Shown: piece by piece, positions 6,100 to 16,264 of the stretch
Numbering within the stretch: the stretch's first letter is position 1
Layout of the letters: each line of letters begins with the position of its first letter
Assembly (NCBI RefSeq): GCF_003259155.1
Contig: NZ_QGMQ01000002.1
Location: forward strand, 1 to 64,000
Length of the DNA stretch: 64,000 nt
Source: Marinimicrobium alkaliphilum
GTDB taxonomy: Bacteria; Pseudomonadota; Gammaproteobacteria; Pseudomonadales; Cellvibrionaceae
Reading direction: 5' to 3'
Translations under genes and position numbers: made by a program
The notes under the pieces: model-generated
What the model saw: the letters and a program-made list of their open reading frames with translations, nothing else
Told to the model about the DNA's origin: nothing
The model's database searches: none

Positions 6100-8037
6100 A
6101 TGAAAAAGACCAAAACAACCTTGGCCTCGCTGCGCGCGGGGCTGATCGGTTTGGCGGCGGCGGTGGCACTGACTACCGGTTGTGCCACCACCGGGCAGCC
6201 CGAGCAGGCAGCGGATGGCGCCGCCGCGGAGAGCACGGTCGAGCGCGGCGTGTTCACCAACCCCCTGTTTCCCAACGGTGCGGATCCCTGGCTGGAGTAT
6301 TGGGACGGTAACTACTACCTGACCACCACCACCTGGACCTCTGAACTGGTCATGCGCAAATCGCCGACCCTGGCGGGCCTGGCTACGGCGACGCCGGTCA
6401 ATGTCTGGTCCGATGACCACCCGGACCGCAACGCCAACTTCTGGGCCTTTGAGTTCCATCGCGTCGATGGCCCCAATGGCGTGCGCTGGTATGTGATGTA
6501 CACCGCCGGGCGCGACGGTACCCTCGACTATCAGCATCTGAACGTGCTTGAAAGTGTGGGCGACGACCCGATGGGTCCCTACAAATACAAAGCCCCGATC
6601 ATGCCCGATGTCTGGAACATCGATGGCACTTACCTCAAGCATAACGACCGCTTGTACCTGCTCTACTCCCAGTGGCAGGGCGACGAGCAACGCAACATCA
6701 TCGTTGAGATGGACACCCCTTGGTCCATTAAAGAAGACTCGCCTCACACGGTTGTCACCAAGCCCGAGCTGGACTGGGAAATGAGTGGCCGCAAGGTGAC
6801 CGAAGCGGCGCAGATCCTTCAGCGCGATGGTCGTACCTTCATGATTTACTCCGCCAGCTACTGCAACACGCCGGACTACAAGCTGGGCATGATGGAGCTG
6901 GTCGGTGACGATCCGCTGCTGGCCGAGAGCTGGAAGAAATTCCCCGAGCCGGTGTTTGAGCGCGGCAACGGTGTTTATGGCCCTGGTCACAACGGCTTCT
7001 TCCCGTCGCCGGACGGCACGGAAGACTGGCTGATTTACCACGGTAACTCCTCGGTTGAGCACGGTTGCAGCGCCACCCGCTCACTGCGCGCCCAGCGCTT
7101 TACCTGGAACGACGACGGCACCCCCGACTTTGGTGAGCCGCTGGCTGAAGGTGTCGAAGTTGACCCGCCCTCAGGCGAAGATGGCCCGCTGGTTACCCGT
7201 ATCCAGGGTCAGTTCTTCCACCTGGTGAATGCCAGCAGTGGTCTGTGCATGGACATTGCTTCCAACCCGGAGCAGAGCCACGCGATTCAGAACGAGTGCC
7301 GTGCCACCAACGGCCAGTGGGTGATCGATCCGGTCAGTGACGGTTACTTCCGTCTGGCCAATGTTCACGACAGCCAGTTCCTGGAGATTGCCAACTGCAG
7401 CAGCGCCAACAATGCTCCGGCCCGTCAGGCGGCCTGGCGTAACAATGAATGTCAGGAGTGGAGTTTTGAGCCCGGTCAGGACGGTCATGTGGAAATCGTG
7501 AACCGTGCGTCCGGCAAGCCGCTGGCCATCTCCGGCTGTTCCTCGGCGCGTAACCAGCGTGTGTTGCAGCAGGACGGCGAGAGCTTCTGTAAAGACTGGA
7601 CGCTGCAACCGGTGGGCGATGTGGCCATCATGAGCGAGCAGAGCGGTCGTGCGGTGACTGTGGCCGATTGTTCTACGGAGGACGGCGCCAACGTCCGTCA
7701 GGATGCCTGGGAATACGAGGCCTGTCAGACCTGGCAATTCAGCGCGACTGACAGCGGCTACTTCCACCTGAACCCGAGCCATGCCACCGACAAGTGCCTG
7801 GCCGTGGACAGCGAATCACCGGTACCGGGTGCCAACCTGGTGAGCACTGACTGTGACAACATCACCAGCCAGTGGAGCCTGGATATTCGTGAGGGCGGCG
7901 GTTCGGTGCTGACCAACCGCTACACCAATCAGGTGATGGATCTGGCCCACTGCGGTGTTGCCGACAAAACCAACCTGGCGCAAGGTCCGGACCTGGATAC
8001 TCGCTGCCAGCGGTTCCACCTGCGCTCGTCCAACTAA
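6100..8037 (+). CDS. GH43 arabinofuranosidase-like lipoprotein with ricin-type lectin domains
   Basis: The start is ATG 6100 with GAGGG upstream; an in-frame ATG at 6034 would put 22 odd residues before an otherwise clean lipoprotein signal (LTTGC, Cys28). Residues about 50-360 are GH43 with Asp62 (NGADPW), a mid-domain Asp (WNIDGTY) and a Glu (KVTEAAQ) in the catalytic positions. The pattern resembles exo-acting alpha-1,5-arabinofuranosidases (subfamily 26-like, from memory). Residues about 375-645 hold beta-trefoil repeats with paired Cys and QxW-like motifs (CQEWSF, CQTWQF, CQRFHL), typical of CBM13/ricin-B lectins, probably two trefoils that hold the enzyme to polysaccharide. It is a tandem paralogue of the next gene. 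Confidence 0.9.
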   Translation: MKKTKTTLASLRAGLIGLAAAVALTTGCATTGQPEQAADGAAAESTVERGVFTNPLFPNGADPWLEYWDGNYYLTTTTWTSELVMRKSPTLAGLATATPVNVWSDDHPDRNANFWAFEFHRVDGPNGVRWYVMYTAGRDGTLDYQHLNVLESVGDDPMGPYKYKAPIMPDVWNIDGTYLKHNDRLYLLYSQWQGDEQRNIIVEMDTPWSIKEDSPHTVVTKPELDWEMSGRKVTEAAQILQRDGRTFMIYSASYCNTPDYKLGMMELVGDDPLLAESWKKFPEPVFERGNGVYGPGHNGFFPSPDGTEDWLIYHGNSSVEHGCSATRSLRAQRFTWNDDGTPDFGEPLAEGVEVDPPSGEDGPLVTRIQGQFFHLVNASSGLCMDIASNPEQSHAIQNECRATNGQWVIDPVSDGYFRLANVHDSQFLEIANCSSANNAPARQAAWRNNECQEWSFEPGQDGHVEIVNRASGKPLAISGCSSARNQRVLQQDGESFCKDWTLQPVGDVAIMSEQSGRAVTVADCSTEDGANVRQDAWEYEACQTWQFSATDSGYFHLNPSHATDKCLAVDSESPVPGANLVSTDCDNITSQWSLDIREGGGSVLTNRYTNQVMDLAHCGVADKTNLAQGPDLDTRCQRFHLRSSN

Positions 8038-8083
8038 GGGCGAGACCGGGCAGGGCGGCCAGTAAGCGACCCTGCGCAATGCG

Positions 8084-8117
8084 AAAAGCGGGCACCCTGG
8101 GTGCCCGCTTTTTTTTG
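8084..8117 (+). terminator. Rho-independent terminator
   Basis: The stem AGCGGGCACCC/GGTGCCCGCT is followed by eight T residues. It sits between the two paralogous GH43-ricin genes, 50 bp after the first stop. The second gene is then either separately promoted or expressed by read-through. Confidence 0.88.
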
Positions 8118-8156
8118 GCAGTAACACACGCAATAACAATAAGTGAGTGACATGTG

Positions 8157-10088
8157 ATGAAGAGTCAATATTGGTTAGCGCTGGCCTGGGTCAGCGTGTT
8201 GATAGGCTGCGGCAGCAGTGCTGACGGTCCGGCAACGGGCAATGATCAAGACCCCAGTGATGCGAGTACCAGCAGTGCGTCCAGTGCACCGCCCGCGAGC
8301 GCGTCCAACTTACCTTTTGAGGTCACGGCGGAACCGGTTGAAGGCGGCTTTTTCAATCCGCTTTACAGCAACGGTGCCGATCCCTGGCTGGAATACTTTG
8401 ATGGCAATTATTATCTGACGACCACGACGTGGGGCTCACAGATTGTCATGCGCCGCTCGCCCACCCTGGCGGGACTGGCGGATGCCCGGCCGATTTACAT
8501 CTGGTCCGACACCACACCGGACCGCGGATTTAATTTCTGGGCGTTTGAGTTTCACCGTCTGCAGGGCCCCGACGGGTATCGTTGGTATCTGATTTACTCC
8601 GCCGGTGTTCAAAATGATCTCGACGGTCAGAAACTGCGCGTGCTCGAAAGCGTCGGTGACGATCCCATGGGACCGTATGTGTATAAGGGCACGCCCATGC
8701 CGGACACCTGGAACATCGATGGCAGTTATCTGACCTACAACGATGATTTGTATTTGCTGTGGAGTGAATGGATTGGCCCCAATCAGACGGTACGTATTGC
8801 GCGCATGGAAAACCCCTGGACGATCACCGGCCCCAGGGTCACCATTTCCACGCCGACCTACACCTGGGAGCGCCAGGGTGATGCCCCGGTGAATGAAGGC
8901 CCGGTAATTATCGAGCGCGATGGCCGCACTTTCATGGCGTTTTCTGCCAGCCATTGTCACGGCCCGGAGTATAAACTGGGGGTAATGGAGTTGGTGGGTG
9001 ACAATCCCGTAGATGCCAGCGCCTGGCACAAGTTTGACGAACCTTTCTTTGAACAGGCCAACGGTGTTTACGGGCCGGCCCATAACGGTTTTTTCACATC
9101 CCCGGACGGTACCGAGGACTGGATCGTTTACCACGGCCATCCTAACCCGGCGGGCGGTTGCGACGCCGGCCGGGCGGTGCGTGCGCAGCCCATTGGCTGG
9201 ACCGATGAGGGACTGCCCTTTTTGGGGGAGCCCACGGGTACCGATATGGCCGTGCCACCGCCGTCGGGAGAGTTTGGCCCCACGACCGGGCGCATTCAGG
9301 GCCCGGTGTTTCAGATCGTCAACCACGGATTGGATCAATGCTTGAGCCTCGATGGTGAGGGCCAGGTGGCGCTGGGGGATTGTGCGAGCACACAGAGCGA
9401 GTGGGTGCTGGACGCTACCAATGATGGATACTATCGCCTGGGCCACGCTGCCACCGGCACCTTTCTCGGTGGCCCCGATTGCAGCGAGACGTCAGTCGCA
9501 CTTGGCCCCTGGGTTAATCAGACTTGCCAGCGCTGGCAGTTGTCCCATCAGCGCCTGGCCTGGTATCACCTGATTGATCAGCACACCGGAGAGCCGCTGG
9601 TGTTGGGAGGGTGTGACGCTTCGTCGGACGGTGCTTGTCGGGAGTGGCGCGTGCAGCCGGCGCAGTCGGTTGCCCTGCTCAGTGCCAACAGTGCCAAGGC
9701 CGTCCAGGCGCAGGAGTGCAGTACGTCTGCTGGCGCCAACATCGAGCAGTGGCAGTGGACCGGCGAAGCCTGCCAGCGTTGGACTTTTTCCCATACCGAC
9801 AACGGCTATCTGCACCTGAGTGCGGGGCATGCCGATGTGTGTCTGGCCGTCGCCGGTGCCAGTGGTGAGCTGGGAGCCAACAGTCTGCAGGCCGCCTGTA
9901 CCGGCGAGCACAGCCAGTGGTGGCTGGACCCGCTGGCTGATGGCAGCTTTCGCCTACTGCCTCGTCACGCCCCCGACCGGGTATTGGACCTGGAAAACTG
10001 CCGGCTGGAAAACGGCACCAACATCGGTCAGTGGGAATGGCTCGATAACGATTGCCAGCGCTTTGTGTTGCGCGATCCTGGTGATTAA
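8157..10088 (+). CDS. GH43 arabinofuranosidase-like lipoprotein with ricin-type lectin domains (paralogue)
   Basis: The layout is the same as the gene upstream: a lipobox (LIGCG), a Ser/Ala/Pro-rich linker (about residues 25-50), GH43 (about 60-370) and Cys-rich beta-trefoil lectin repeats (about 380-643; CQRWQL, CQRWTF, CQRFVL). GH43 acids are the Asp in NGADPW, the Asp in WNIDGSY and the Glu in VNEGPVI. The catalytic-acid context NEG is conserved here, whereas the upstream paralogue has TEA. ATG 8157 is preceded in frame by GTG 8154; either could start. No terminator was seen after it; the B12 riboswitch begins 64 bp downstream. Confidence 0.9.
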   Translation: MKSQYWLALAWVSVLIGCGSSADGPATGNDQDPSDASTSSASSAPPASASNLPFEVTAEPVEGGFFNPLYSNGADPWLEYFDGNYYLTTTTWGSQIVMRRSPTLAGLADARPIYIWSDTTPDRGFNFWAFEFHRLQGPDGYRWYLIYSAGVQNDLDGQKLRVLESVGDDPMGPYVYKGTPMPDTWNIDGSYLTYNDDLYLLWSEWIGPNQTVRIARMENPWTITGPRVTISTPTYTWERQGDAPVNEGPVIIERDGRTFMAFSASHCHGPEYKLGVMELVGDNPVDASAWHKFDEPFFEQANGVYGPAHNGFFTSPDGTEDWIVYHGHPNPAGGCDAGRAVRAQPIGWTDEGLPFLGEPTGTDMAVPPPSGEFGPTTGRIQGPVFQIVNHGLDQCLSLDGEGQVALGDCASTQSEWVLDATNDGYYRLGHAATGTFLGGPDCSETSVALGPWVNQTCQRWQLSHQRLAWYHLIDQHTGEPLVLGGCDASSDGACREWRVQPAQSVALLSANSAKAVQAQECSTSAGANIEQWQWTGEACQRWTFSHTDNGYLHLSAGHADVCLAVAGASGELGANSLQAACTGEHSQWWLDPLADGSFRLLPRHAPDRVLDLENCRLENGTNIGQWEWLDNDCQRFVLRDPGD

Positions 10089-10152
10089 CTCCGGAGCGGT
10101 AACCCTTTTGTTTCATTGACTTTAGTGGGCCGCTAGCCTACATTGCGCGCCA

Positions 10153-10280
10153 GATACAGGTGCCTGCTAACCCGACCTTTGGGTGGAGCAGGGTAAACGG
10201 GAAGACTGGAAATCCAGCGCTGCCCCCGCAACGGTGATCAAGGTGCTTTGCACCTTGTCAGCCCGATACCGGCCTGTATC
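10153..10280 (+). ncRNA. Cobalamin riboswitch
   Basis: The closing helix is GATACAGG (10153-10160) with CCTGTATC (10273-10280). Inside are GTGCCTGC, GGGTAAACGGGAA, the conserved GCTGCCCCCGCAACGGT segment and the B12-box-like GCCCGATACCGG. This order is that of adenosyl- or aquo-cobalamin riboswitches. It lies 130 bp upstream of the btuB start and would shut off btuB, and perhaps the operon, when cobalamin is plentiful. No intrinsic terminator is obvious between it and btuB, so control is likely through ribosome access. Confidence 0.93.
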
Positions 10281-10409
10281 GCGAACCTTGATGGAGCGGA
10301 GGGCTACCATCCGGCAATTCTTCTCGACCGTGCTGTTTCTGCGGACGCGTCGCTTTGCTTTTTCCTCCCTCGATCATCCCGTTTTCAAAGTATTGAAGGG
10401 TTGATTGTC
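10281..10409 (+). promoter_or_regulatory. Riboswitch expression platform and btuB leader
   Basis: This 129-bp stretch separates the riboswitch aptamer from btuB. It contains GGAGCGGAGGG near 10293-10303 and GAAGGG at 10395-10400, the latter nine bases from the GTG start. No convincing gene of its own is present. Confidence 0.5.
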
Positions 10410-12281
10410 GTGTTTAAAAAAACGTTACTTGCCACTGCTGTTCTGGCGACCAGTGCCTCTGTCGCCGCCCAAACCCCAAGCACCGAATCCCGTTTTGATC
10501 CGCTCACGCCTGAGCTGGAAACTTTTGTTGTTGTCGCCTCACGCACGGAAACACCCCAGCGCCAGCTCGGCTCGTCGGTGTCCGTACTGGATCAGGCGGA
10601 CATTAAAGCCCTCGGTTATCCCGCGTTGGCCGATGTGCTGCGCACCTTGCCGTCGGTGGCGGTCACCAACAGCGGCGGTATGGGTAAAGCCAGCTCCCTG
10701 CGTGTGCGCGGCGAAGCCGGTTACCGCACCCTGGTACGGGTCGACGGCGTGGATGTGTCCGACCCCACCGGCACCCAGGCCGGCACCCAGATTCAGCACC
10801 TGCTCGCTGCCAATGTCGGCCGGGTGGAGTTGTTGCGTGGGCCGCAGGGCATGATGTACGGCGCCGATGCCGGCGGCGTGCTGGATATTACTACCGACAG
10901 CGTGCGCGACGGTGTGCGCGGCGGGCTCGATGCCGAGGCCGGGCGCTATAGCACGCAGGCCTTGTCCGGTTTCGTCGGCGCCGGTGATGCCCGTGGCGAT
11001 GTGTTTGTCTCCGCCGCCCGTGTAAATTCGGATGGCTTTAACGCCCGCCTTTCAGACGAGAGCGGTGAAGCCGATGGTTACGAAAATACCACCGTACACG
11101 CGCGCGGCAGCCTCAATGTGAACGACGCCTGGCGTGCGCAACTGGTGGTGCGTGATACCGACGCTGAAAATGAATACGACAATTGCGGCTGGCCCGATAC
11201 CACCAACGATTGCATCGGATTTTTCTCCCAGCGCAACGCCCGCGCCAGCGTCAGTCACGACCACGCGCAAGGCCAGAATACTTTGGCTTATTCACAAACC
11301 GATGTGGAGCGTACCGACTACGCCGCCGGCGTGGTGGACTATGACACCGAGGGCAAAATTGCCAAGTGGGAGTTGAACGGCAATGTACATTTCTCCCCCA
11401 GCGTCGCCTGGGTTTACGGCGTCGAGCAGCGCACCGACGAAGTGCTCGCGCATTCGCGCGATCAGTGGGGCGCCTACCTGGAATACCAGGGCGAGTATCA
11501 GAGCCGGTTGTTTGTCACCGCCGGTGTGCGCTACGACGACAACGATGACTTTGGGGATAACACCAGCTACCGGCTCAGCGCCGCCTACCTGATCGCCCAG
11601 CCGGGCGAGGGCACGGTCAAACTGAGATCCAGTGTCGGTACCGGCTTTCGCGCTCCGAGCCTGTTCGAAATAGATTACAACCGTCAGCAATTGGCGGCGG
11701 ATCCCGAGTTGGCGCTGGCCGAACTGGGGCCGGAGGAAAGCCTGGGCGTTGAGTTGGGAATCGAGTACTTCACCGCTGCCGGTCTCAGACTGGAGGCTGT
11801 CGCCTTTGAGCAGCGTATCGAGGACGAGATCTACTTTGTCACCCTGGACTTTGATACCTTTGCCGGAGGCTACCGTCAGGGAGATCAGGAGAGCCGTTCG
11901 CGCGGTGTCGAGCTGATTGCCCAGGTACCGCTCACCGAAACCCTGTCGCTCAACACCAACTACACCTGGGTGGACACCGAGGCCGACGACGGCAACCCCC
12001 GCGCCCGTCAACCCGAGCACCTGGTCAACATCGGCTTGCGCTACACGCCGGTGCCGCGTCTGGGACTGTCCCTGAACTGGCGTCGGGCGCAGGCTCGCTA
12101 TGAGCGGGGCAACCGCCTGGACGACTATCAGGTGCTGGACGCCAGCGCCCGCTATCAGCTCCAGGATCGCCTGGTGGTGTATGTGCGCGGGGAGAATATT
12201 CTGGACGAAGACTATATCGAAGTGCCCGGCTTCAACACCGCCGGAGCCGCAGCCTACGCCGGCGTCGAGCTGCGCTTTTAA
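10410..12281 (+). CDS. btuB: TonB-dependent outer-membrane cobalamin receptor BtuB
   Basis: The protein imports cobalamins or cobinamides across the outer membrane using TonB energy. GTG 10410 is chosen because it follows GAAGGG at good spacing and begins a clean signal peptide (VFKKTLLATAVL.., cut after VAAQ); upstream in-frame codons fall in the riboswitch leader. A TonB-box-like ETFVVVASRTE near residue 34 is followed by the plug domain (LRTLPSVAV, LRVRGEAGYRTLVRVDGV, LLRGPQGMMYGADAGG) and a 22-strand barrel ending in the aromatic-terminated VELRF. About 623 residues is the normal BtuB size. It is the first gene of the B12 block. Confidence 0.93.
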   Translation: MFKKTLLATAVLATSASVAAQTPSTESRFDPLTPELETFVVVASRTETPQRQLGSSVSVLDQADIKALGYPALADVLRTLPSVAVTNSGGMGKASSLRVRGEAGYRTLVRVDGVDVSDPTGTQAGTQIQHLLAANVGRVELLRGPQGMMYGADAGGVLDITTDSVRDGVRGGLDAEAGRYSTQALSGFVGAGDARGDVFVSAARVNSDGFNARLSDESGEADGYENTTVHARGSLNVNDAWRAQLVVRDTDAENEYDNCGWPDTTNDCIGFFSQRNARASVSHDHAQGQNTLAYSQTDVERTDYAAGVVDYDTEGKIAKWELNGNVHFSPSVAWVYGVEQRTDEVLAHSRDQWGAYLEYQGEYQSRLFVTAGVRYDDNDDFGDNTSYRLSAAYLIAQPGEGTVKLRSSVGTGFRAPSLFEIDYNRQQLAADPELALAELGPEESLGVELGIEYFTAAGLRLEAVAFEQRIEDEIYFVTLDFDTFAGGYRQGDQESRSRGVELIAQVPLTETLSLNTNYTWVDTEADDGNPRARQPEHLVNIGLRYTPVPRLGLSLNWRRAQARYERGNRLDDYQVLDASARYQLQDRLVVYVRGENILDEDYIEVPGFNTAGAAAYAGVELRF

Positions 12282-12299
12282 TCAACGGGGGACACGCTC

Positions 12300-12920
12300 A
12301 TGAGCGAGACCGGAAACGAAGATCCCAAGGCCGCCCGCCACAAGGCGGCCATGGAAAAGCAAAAGGCCAAGGTCGATGCCCGCATCGCCGAGGCCGATAC
12401 CGAACGCGGCATAGCCCTGCTGCTCACCGGCAAAGGCAAGGGCAAATCCAGCTCCGCCTTTGGCATGGTGATGCGCGCCCTGGCTTACGGCCAGAAAGTG
12501 GGCGTGATTCAGTTCATCAAAGGCGAGCAATTGTCCGGCGAAGAAATCTACGTGCGCGAACGCTGCCCGGAGGTAACGCTGTACCAGATGGGCACCGGCT
12601 TCACCTGGAACACCCAGGACCGCAGCGGCGATATCGCCGCCGCCGAGCGCACCTGGGAACAAGCCACGGCGCTGCTGACAGACGCCGACTACGACCTGGT
12701 GGTGCTGGACGAGCTGACCTATATGCTCGCCTACGACTACCTGGACGAGCAGCGGGTACTGGACGCCCTCGTCAACCGCCCGCCGCACCAGAGCGTGGTG
12801 GTGACCGGGCGCGGGGGTGGTAGCGCCCTGCAGGCGATCATGGACACCGTGTCCGAGGTCAAGGACGTCAAACACGCCTTTCGCGCCGGCATCAAGGCGC
12901 GCAAGGGCGTCGACTACTAG
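12300..12920 (+). CDS. cobO: Cob(I)yrinic acid a,c-diamide adenosyltransferase
   Basis: It transfers the 5'-deoxyadenosyl group of ATP to reduced cobalt in corrinoids in the cytoplasm. The protein is 206 residues, as in the CobA/CobO/BtuR family. A P-loop GKGKGKSSSA lies at about residues 44-53, and the family motifs QFIKGEQ and LDELTYML follow. An N-terminal Lys/Glu-rich helix (about residues 8-35) is typical. It lies 18 bp after btuB and 12 bp before cobQ, so it is probably co-transcribed and under the same riboswitch. Confidence 0.94.
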   Translation: MSETGNEDPKAARHKAAMEKQKAKVDARIAEADTERGIALLLTGKGKGKSSSAFGMVMRALAYGQKVGVIQFIKGEQLSGEEIYVRERCPEVTLYQMGTGFTWNTQDRSGDIAAAERTWEQATALLTDADYDLVVLDELTYMLAYDYLDEQRVLDALVNRPPHQSVVVTGRGGGSALQAIMDTVSEVKDVKHAFRAGIKARKGVDY

Positions 12921-12932
12921 GCGCCGCTCGCC

Positions 12933-14420
12933 ATGGCCACAGTAATGATTCAGGGCACCAGCTCCGACGCCGGCAAAAGCACGCTGGTGGCGGGGCTCGG
13001 CCGGCTGCTGGCCCGTCAGGGCCTGTCAGTGGCGCCCTTCAAACCCCAGAATATGGCCCTCAACAGTGCCGTGACCGAAAACGGTGGCGAGATCGGCCGC
13101 TCTCAGGCGCTTCAGGCTCAGGCCTGCCAATTGCCGCCGCATACGGATATGAACCCGGTATTGCTCAAGCCCAACAGCGACACCGGCGCCCAGGTGGTCA
13201 TCAACGGCCACGCCCTGTCGGACATGGACGCTGTTCGCTATCACGACTACAAGCCCAAAGCGCTGGCGGCGGTACTGGCTGCTCATCAGCGTCTGGCCCA
13301 GCGTCACCGACTGATTCTGGTCGAGGGGGCGGGCAGCCCGGCGGAGATCAATCTGCGCGCCGGGGATATCGCCAATATGGGGTTTGCCGAGGCGGCGGAT
13401 TGCCCGGTGGTACTGGTGGCGGATATCGACAAGGGCGGGGTGTTTGCGCAACTGGTGGGTACCCTGGCGTTGCTGTCCGAGTCCGAGCAGGCCCGGGTGG
13501 CGGGCTTTGTGATCAACTGTTTTCGCGGCGACCTGGCACTGCTGCAACCGGGGCTGGACTGGCTGGAGCACAAAACCGGCAAGCCAGTGCTGGGAGTGGT
13601 GCCTTACCTGCATGGCCTCTACCTGGATGCGGAGGACGCCCTGACCCCCAGCGCCCGGCGCGCGTCGGCGCGCCTGCGTATCGCCGTGCCGGTGTTCTCG
13701 CGCATCAGCAACCATACCGATTTTGACGCCCTGCGCCTGAACCCGGCGGTGGAACTGCTCTGGGTGGGGCCGGGCGACGCCTTGCCCGCCTGCGACTGGG
13801 TGATCCTGCCGGGCAGCAAAAATGTCCGTCGCGACCTGACCTTACTGCGCGAGCAGGGCTGGGATCGCGACCTGCAGCGCCACCTGCGTTACGGTGGCAA
13901 AGTCATGGGCATCTGCGGTGGCTACCAGATGCTGGGTCGGTGCATCAGTGACCCGGACGGGATTGAGGGCGAGCCGGGTAGCACCGAGGGCCTGGGCCTG
14001 CTCGATATCGAAACCCGGCTGCGCCCGGGCAAGGATCTTTACCGGGTGCTGGGCGAACTGAATTTGCCCGGCCAGCCCCCGGCGGGGGTGCGCGGCTACG
14101 AGATCCACTGTGGCAAGACCTGGGGCGACGGGCTCGAAAGCGAACCCCTGTACCTGTTCCGCCGCGGCGGTGACGGTGCCCTGAGCCCCGATGGCCAGGT
14201 GCTGGGCACCTATGTCCACGGCATTTTTGACCACCCTGAAGCCCAGCAGGCACTGCTGCACTGGGCCGGGCTGGATGACAGCCCGGCCATCGATATCGAT
14301 GAGGTGCGCGAGCAGGCGCTGGAGCGTCTGGCGGATACCCTGGCCCAGAGTCTGGACCCGGCGTGGCTGGCGCAGCTGGCGGCCCTGGCCCGGGAAGACA
14401 TGGTCGAGGCGGCCCTGTGA
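12933..14420 (+). CDS. cobQ: Cobyric acid synthase
   Basis: This glutamine-dependent amidotransferase amidates positions b, d, e and g of adenosylcobyrinic acid a,c-diamide. Residues 1-230 form a dethiobiotin-synthetase-like ATPase domain ([31 protein letters not shown]). Residues about 250-450 form a class I glutaminase domain with the nucleophile Cys in [10 protein letters not shown] and the His in TYVHGIF. 495 residues is normal. It makes the substrate for CbiB encoded downstream. Its end overlaps the btuC start by 4 bp. Confidence 0.95.
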   Translation: MATVMIQGTSSDAGKSTLVAGLGRLLARQGLSVAPFKPQNMALNSAVTENGGEIGRSQALQAQACQLPPHTDMNPVLLKPNSDTGAQVVINGHALSDMDAVRYHDYKPKALAAVLAAHQRLAQRHRLILVEGAGSPAEINLRAGDIANMGFAEAADCPVVLVADIDKGGVFAQLVGTLALLSESEQARVAGFVINCFRGDLALLQPGLDWLEHKTGKPVLGVVPYLHGLYLDAEDALTPSARRASARLRIAVPVFSRISNHTDFDALRLNPAVELLWVGPGDALPACDWVILPGSKNVRRDLTLLREQGWDRDLQRHLRYGGKVMGICGGYQMLGRCISDPDGIEGEPGSTEGLGLLDIETRLRPGKDLYRVLGELNLPGQPPAGVRGYEIHCGKTWGDGLESEPLYLFRRGGDGALSPDGQVLGTYVHGIFDHPEAQQALLHWAGLDDSPAIDIDEVREQALERLADTLAQSLDPAWLAQLAALAREDMVEAAL

Positions 14421-15457
14421 TCGGGGTAGCCCGTCAGCGTCGGCGCTACATGCGCCACTGCGCTCTGGCCCTGACCCTGGCGCTGGGTGCCAGCTTTGTC
14501 GGGGCGCTGCTGTTTGGCTCGGTGCGCCTGCCGCCGGGGGATGTCCTGCGGGCCCTGGTCGGGATTGAGCTGCCCGGCTACCGGGGTGAAATTATCGCCG
14601 CCATCCGTCTGCCCCGGGCACTGCTGGCGGCCTGCGTGGGCGCCATACTCGCCATCTGCGGTGCCTTCCTGCAGGGGCTGTTTCGCAATCCGCTGGCGGA
14701 TCCCTCATTGATTGGCGTCACCGCCGGGGCCTCGGTCGGCGCCAGTGTCATGATTGTTCTGGGTGCCAGTGTGGGCACGGCTCTGGGTGGCCTGGGCGGC
14801 ATCTCGCTGGTGTCCCTGGGGGCTTTTGTCGGCGGTCTGATCACCGTCTGGCTGGTGTACCGGGTGGCCACCGGGGTCAATGGTACCTCGGTGGCCACCA
14901 TGCTGTTGATGGGCATCGCGGTGTCGGCGCTGTCGGCCAGTGCCACCGGGTTACTGGAATACTTCGCCGACAATGAAATGCTGCGCCGCATGAGTCTCTG
15001 GCGCATGGGCGGGCTGGACGGTGCCAGTTATCCCCGGGTGTGGCTCGCCGGCTGCTTGCTGGTCGTGCTATTACTGGCAGTGCCGGCCCTGGGGCGGGCG
15101 CTCAATACCCTGTTGCTGGGTGAATCCCAGGCGCGCCACCTGGGCATCGATGTAGAGCGCCTGAAAACCCGCCTGATTGTTCTGGTGGCCGCCGGTGTGG
15201 GCACGGCCGTGGCCCTGTCGGGCAGTATCGCCTTTGTCGGGCTGGTGGTGCCGCACATGATCCGCCTCTGGGTGGGGCCCGATCACCGTCGCCTGTTGCC
15301 GCTTTCGGCGTTGGGCGGAGCGGTACTGCTGTTGCTGGCGGACACCTTCGCGCGCACCGCATTGGCGCCCGCGGAATTGCCCGTGGGGCTGGTCACCGCG
15401 CTCCTGGGAGCCCCCTTCTTCATCCACCTGCTGCGCCGTCGGCGCGACGTCAGTTGA
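14417..15457 (+). CDS. btuC: Cobalamin ABC transporter permease BtuC
   Basis: This FecCD-family integral membrane subunit of about 346 residues with some ten membrane helices moves corrinoids through the inner membrane with BtuD and BtuF. GTG 14417 overlaps the cobQ stop (GTGA) and is preferred over the in-frame codon at 14363, which would add 18 residues unlike the family. Family motifs include [31 protein letters not shown]-like text and [13 protein letters not shown]. The position between cobQ and the ATPase gene supports corrinoid rather than siderophore transport. Confidence 0.92.
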   Translation: MIGVARQRRRYMRHCALALTLALGASFVGALLFGSVRLPPGDVLRALVGIELPGYRGEIIAAIRLPRALLAACVGAILAICGAFLQGLFRNPLADPSLIGVTAGASVGASVMIVLGASVGTALGGLGGISLVSLGAFVGGLITVWLVYRVATGVNGTSVATMLLMGIAVSALSASATGLLEYFADNEMLRRMSLWRMGGLDGASYPRVWLAGCLLVVLLLAVPALGRALNTLLLGESQARHLGIDVERLKTRLIVLVAAGVGTAVALSGSIAFVGLVVPHMIRLWVGPDHRRLLPLSALGGAVLLLLADTFARTALAPAELPVGLVTALLGAPFFIHLLRRRRDVS

Positions 15458-15468
15458 TCGGGGGCGCT

Positions 15469-16248
15469 ATGACATTGCTGAACGGCGACAAGCTGACCCT
15501 GTGCATCGACGACCGCCCCCTGGTGCGGGCCGTGTCCCTGGCGGTTCGCCCGGGCGAGGTACTGGCCATTATCGGCCCCAACGGCGCCGGCAAAACCACG
15601 CTCTTGCGGGCCCTCAGCGGTGACCTGACACCGACTGAGGGGCAGGTGACTTTCAACGGCCGGGCGCTGGCGGACTGGCCCGCGCGCGAGCGCGCTCTGG
15701 CTCTGGCGGTGCTCACCCAGGCCAACAGCCTGACCTTCGGTTTTACCGTGGCCGAGGTGGTCAGCCTGGGGCGCACCCCCCACAGCACCGGCGCGGTCGT
15801 GGATCACCGGGTCTGCCGCGCGGCCATGAAGGCTCTGGATGTGTTACACCTGGCCGAGCGCGCCTACCCCTCGCTGTCCGGCGGCGAACAGCAGCGGGTG
15901 CAACTGGCCCGGGTGATGGCCCAGATCTGGCGCCCGGACGGCGAAGCCGACCGGCTGTTGCTGTTGGACGAGCCGGTCACCTCCCTGGACCTGGGGCACC
16001 AGCGCCAGTTGATGCAGGCGGTGCGGGACTTTGCCGACAGCGGCGTGGGGGTAGTGATGGTGGTACACGACATCAGTCTGGCTGCGGCCTACAGTGACCA
16101 TCTGTTGGCGCTCAAGGATGGCGCCGGTGTGGCCTACGGTCGCCCGGAGCAGGTGGTTACCGAGGCGCAGATCAGCGACCTGTTCGACAGCCCGGTGCGG
16201 GTGATTGCCCACCCGGACACCGGTAAGCCGGTAGTACTGGCCAATTGA
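15469..16248 (+). CDS. btuD: Cobalamin ABC transporter ATPase BtuD
   Basis: This cytoplasmic ATPase energises BtuC. It shows Walker A (GPNGAGKTTL), Q-loop (TQAN), signature LSGGEQQRV, Walker B (LLLLDEPVTSLD) and the H-loop VVHD. ATG 15469 follows GGGGGCG; the in-frame TTG at 15454 overlaps the btuC stop and would add five residues. About 259 residues matches heme/cobalamin type ATPases (HmuV/BtuD). It lies in the same run as btuC and cobU. Confidence 0.92.
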   Translation: MTLLNGDKLTLCIDDRPLVRAVSLAVRPGEVLAIIGPNGAGKTTLLRALSGDLTPTEGQVTFNGRALADWPARERALALAVLTQANSLTFGFTVAEVVSLGRTPHSTGAVVDHRVCRAAMKALDVLHLAERAYPSLSGGEQQRVQLARVMAQIWRPDGEADRLLLLDEPVTSLDLGHQRQLMQAVRDFADSGVGVVMVVHDISLAAAYSDHLLALKDGAGVAYGRPEQVVTEAQISDLFDSPVRVIAHPDTGKPVVLAN

Positions 16249-16264
16249 GGAGACAACTGGAGTC

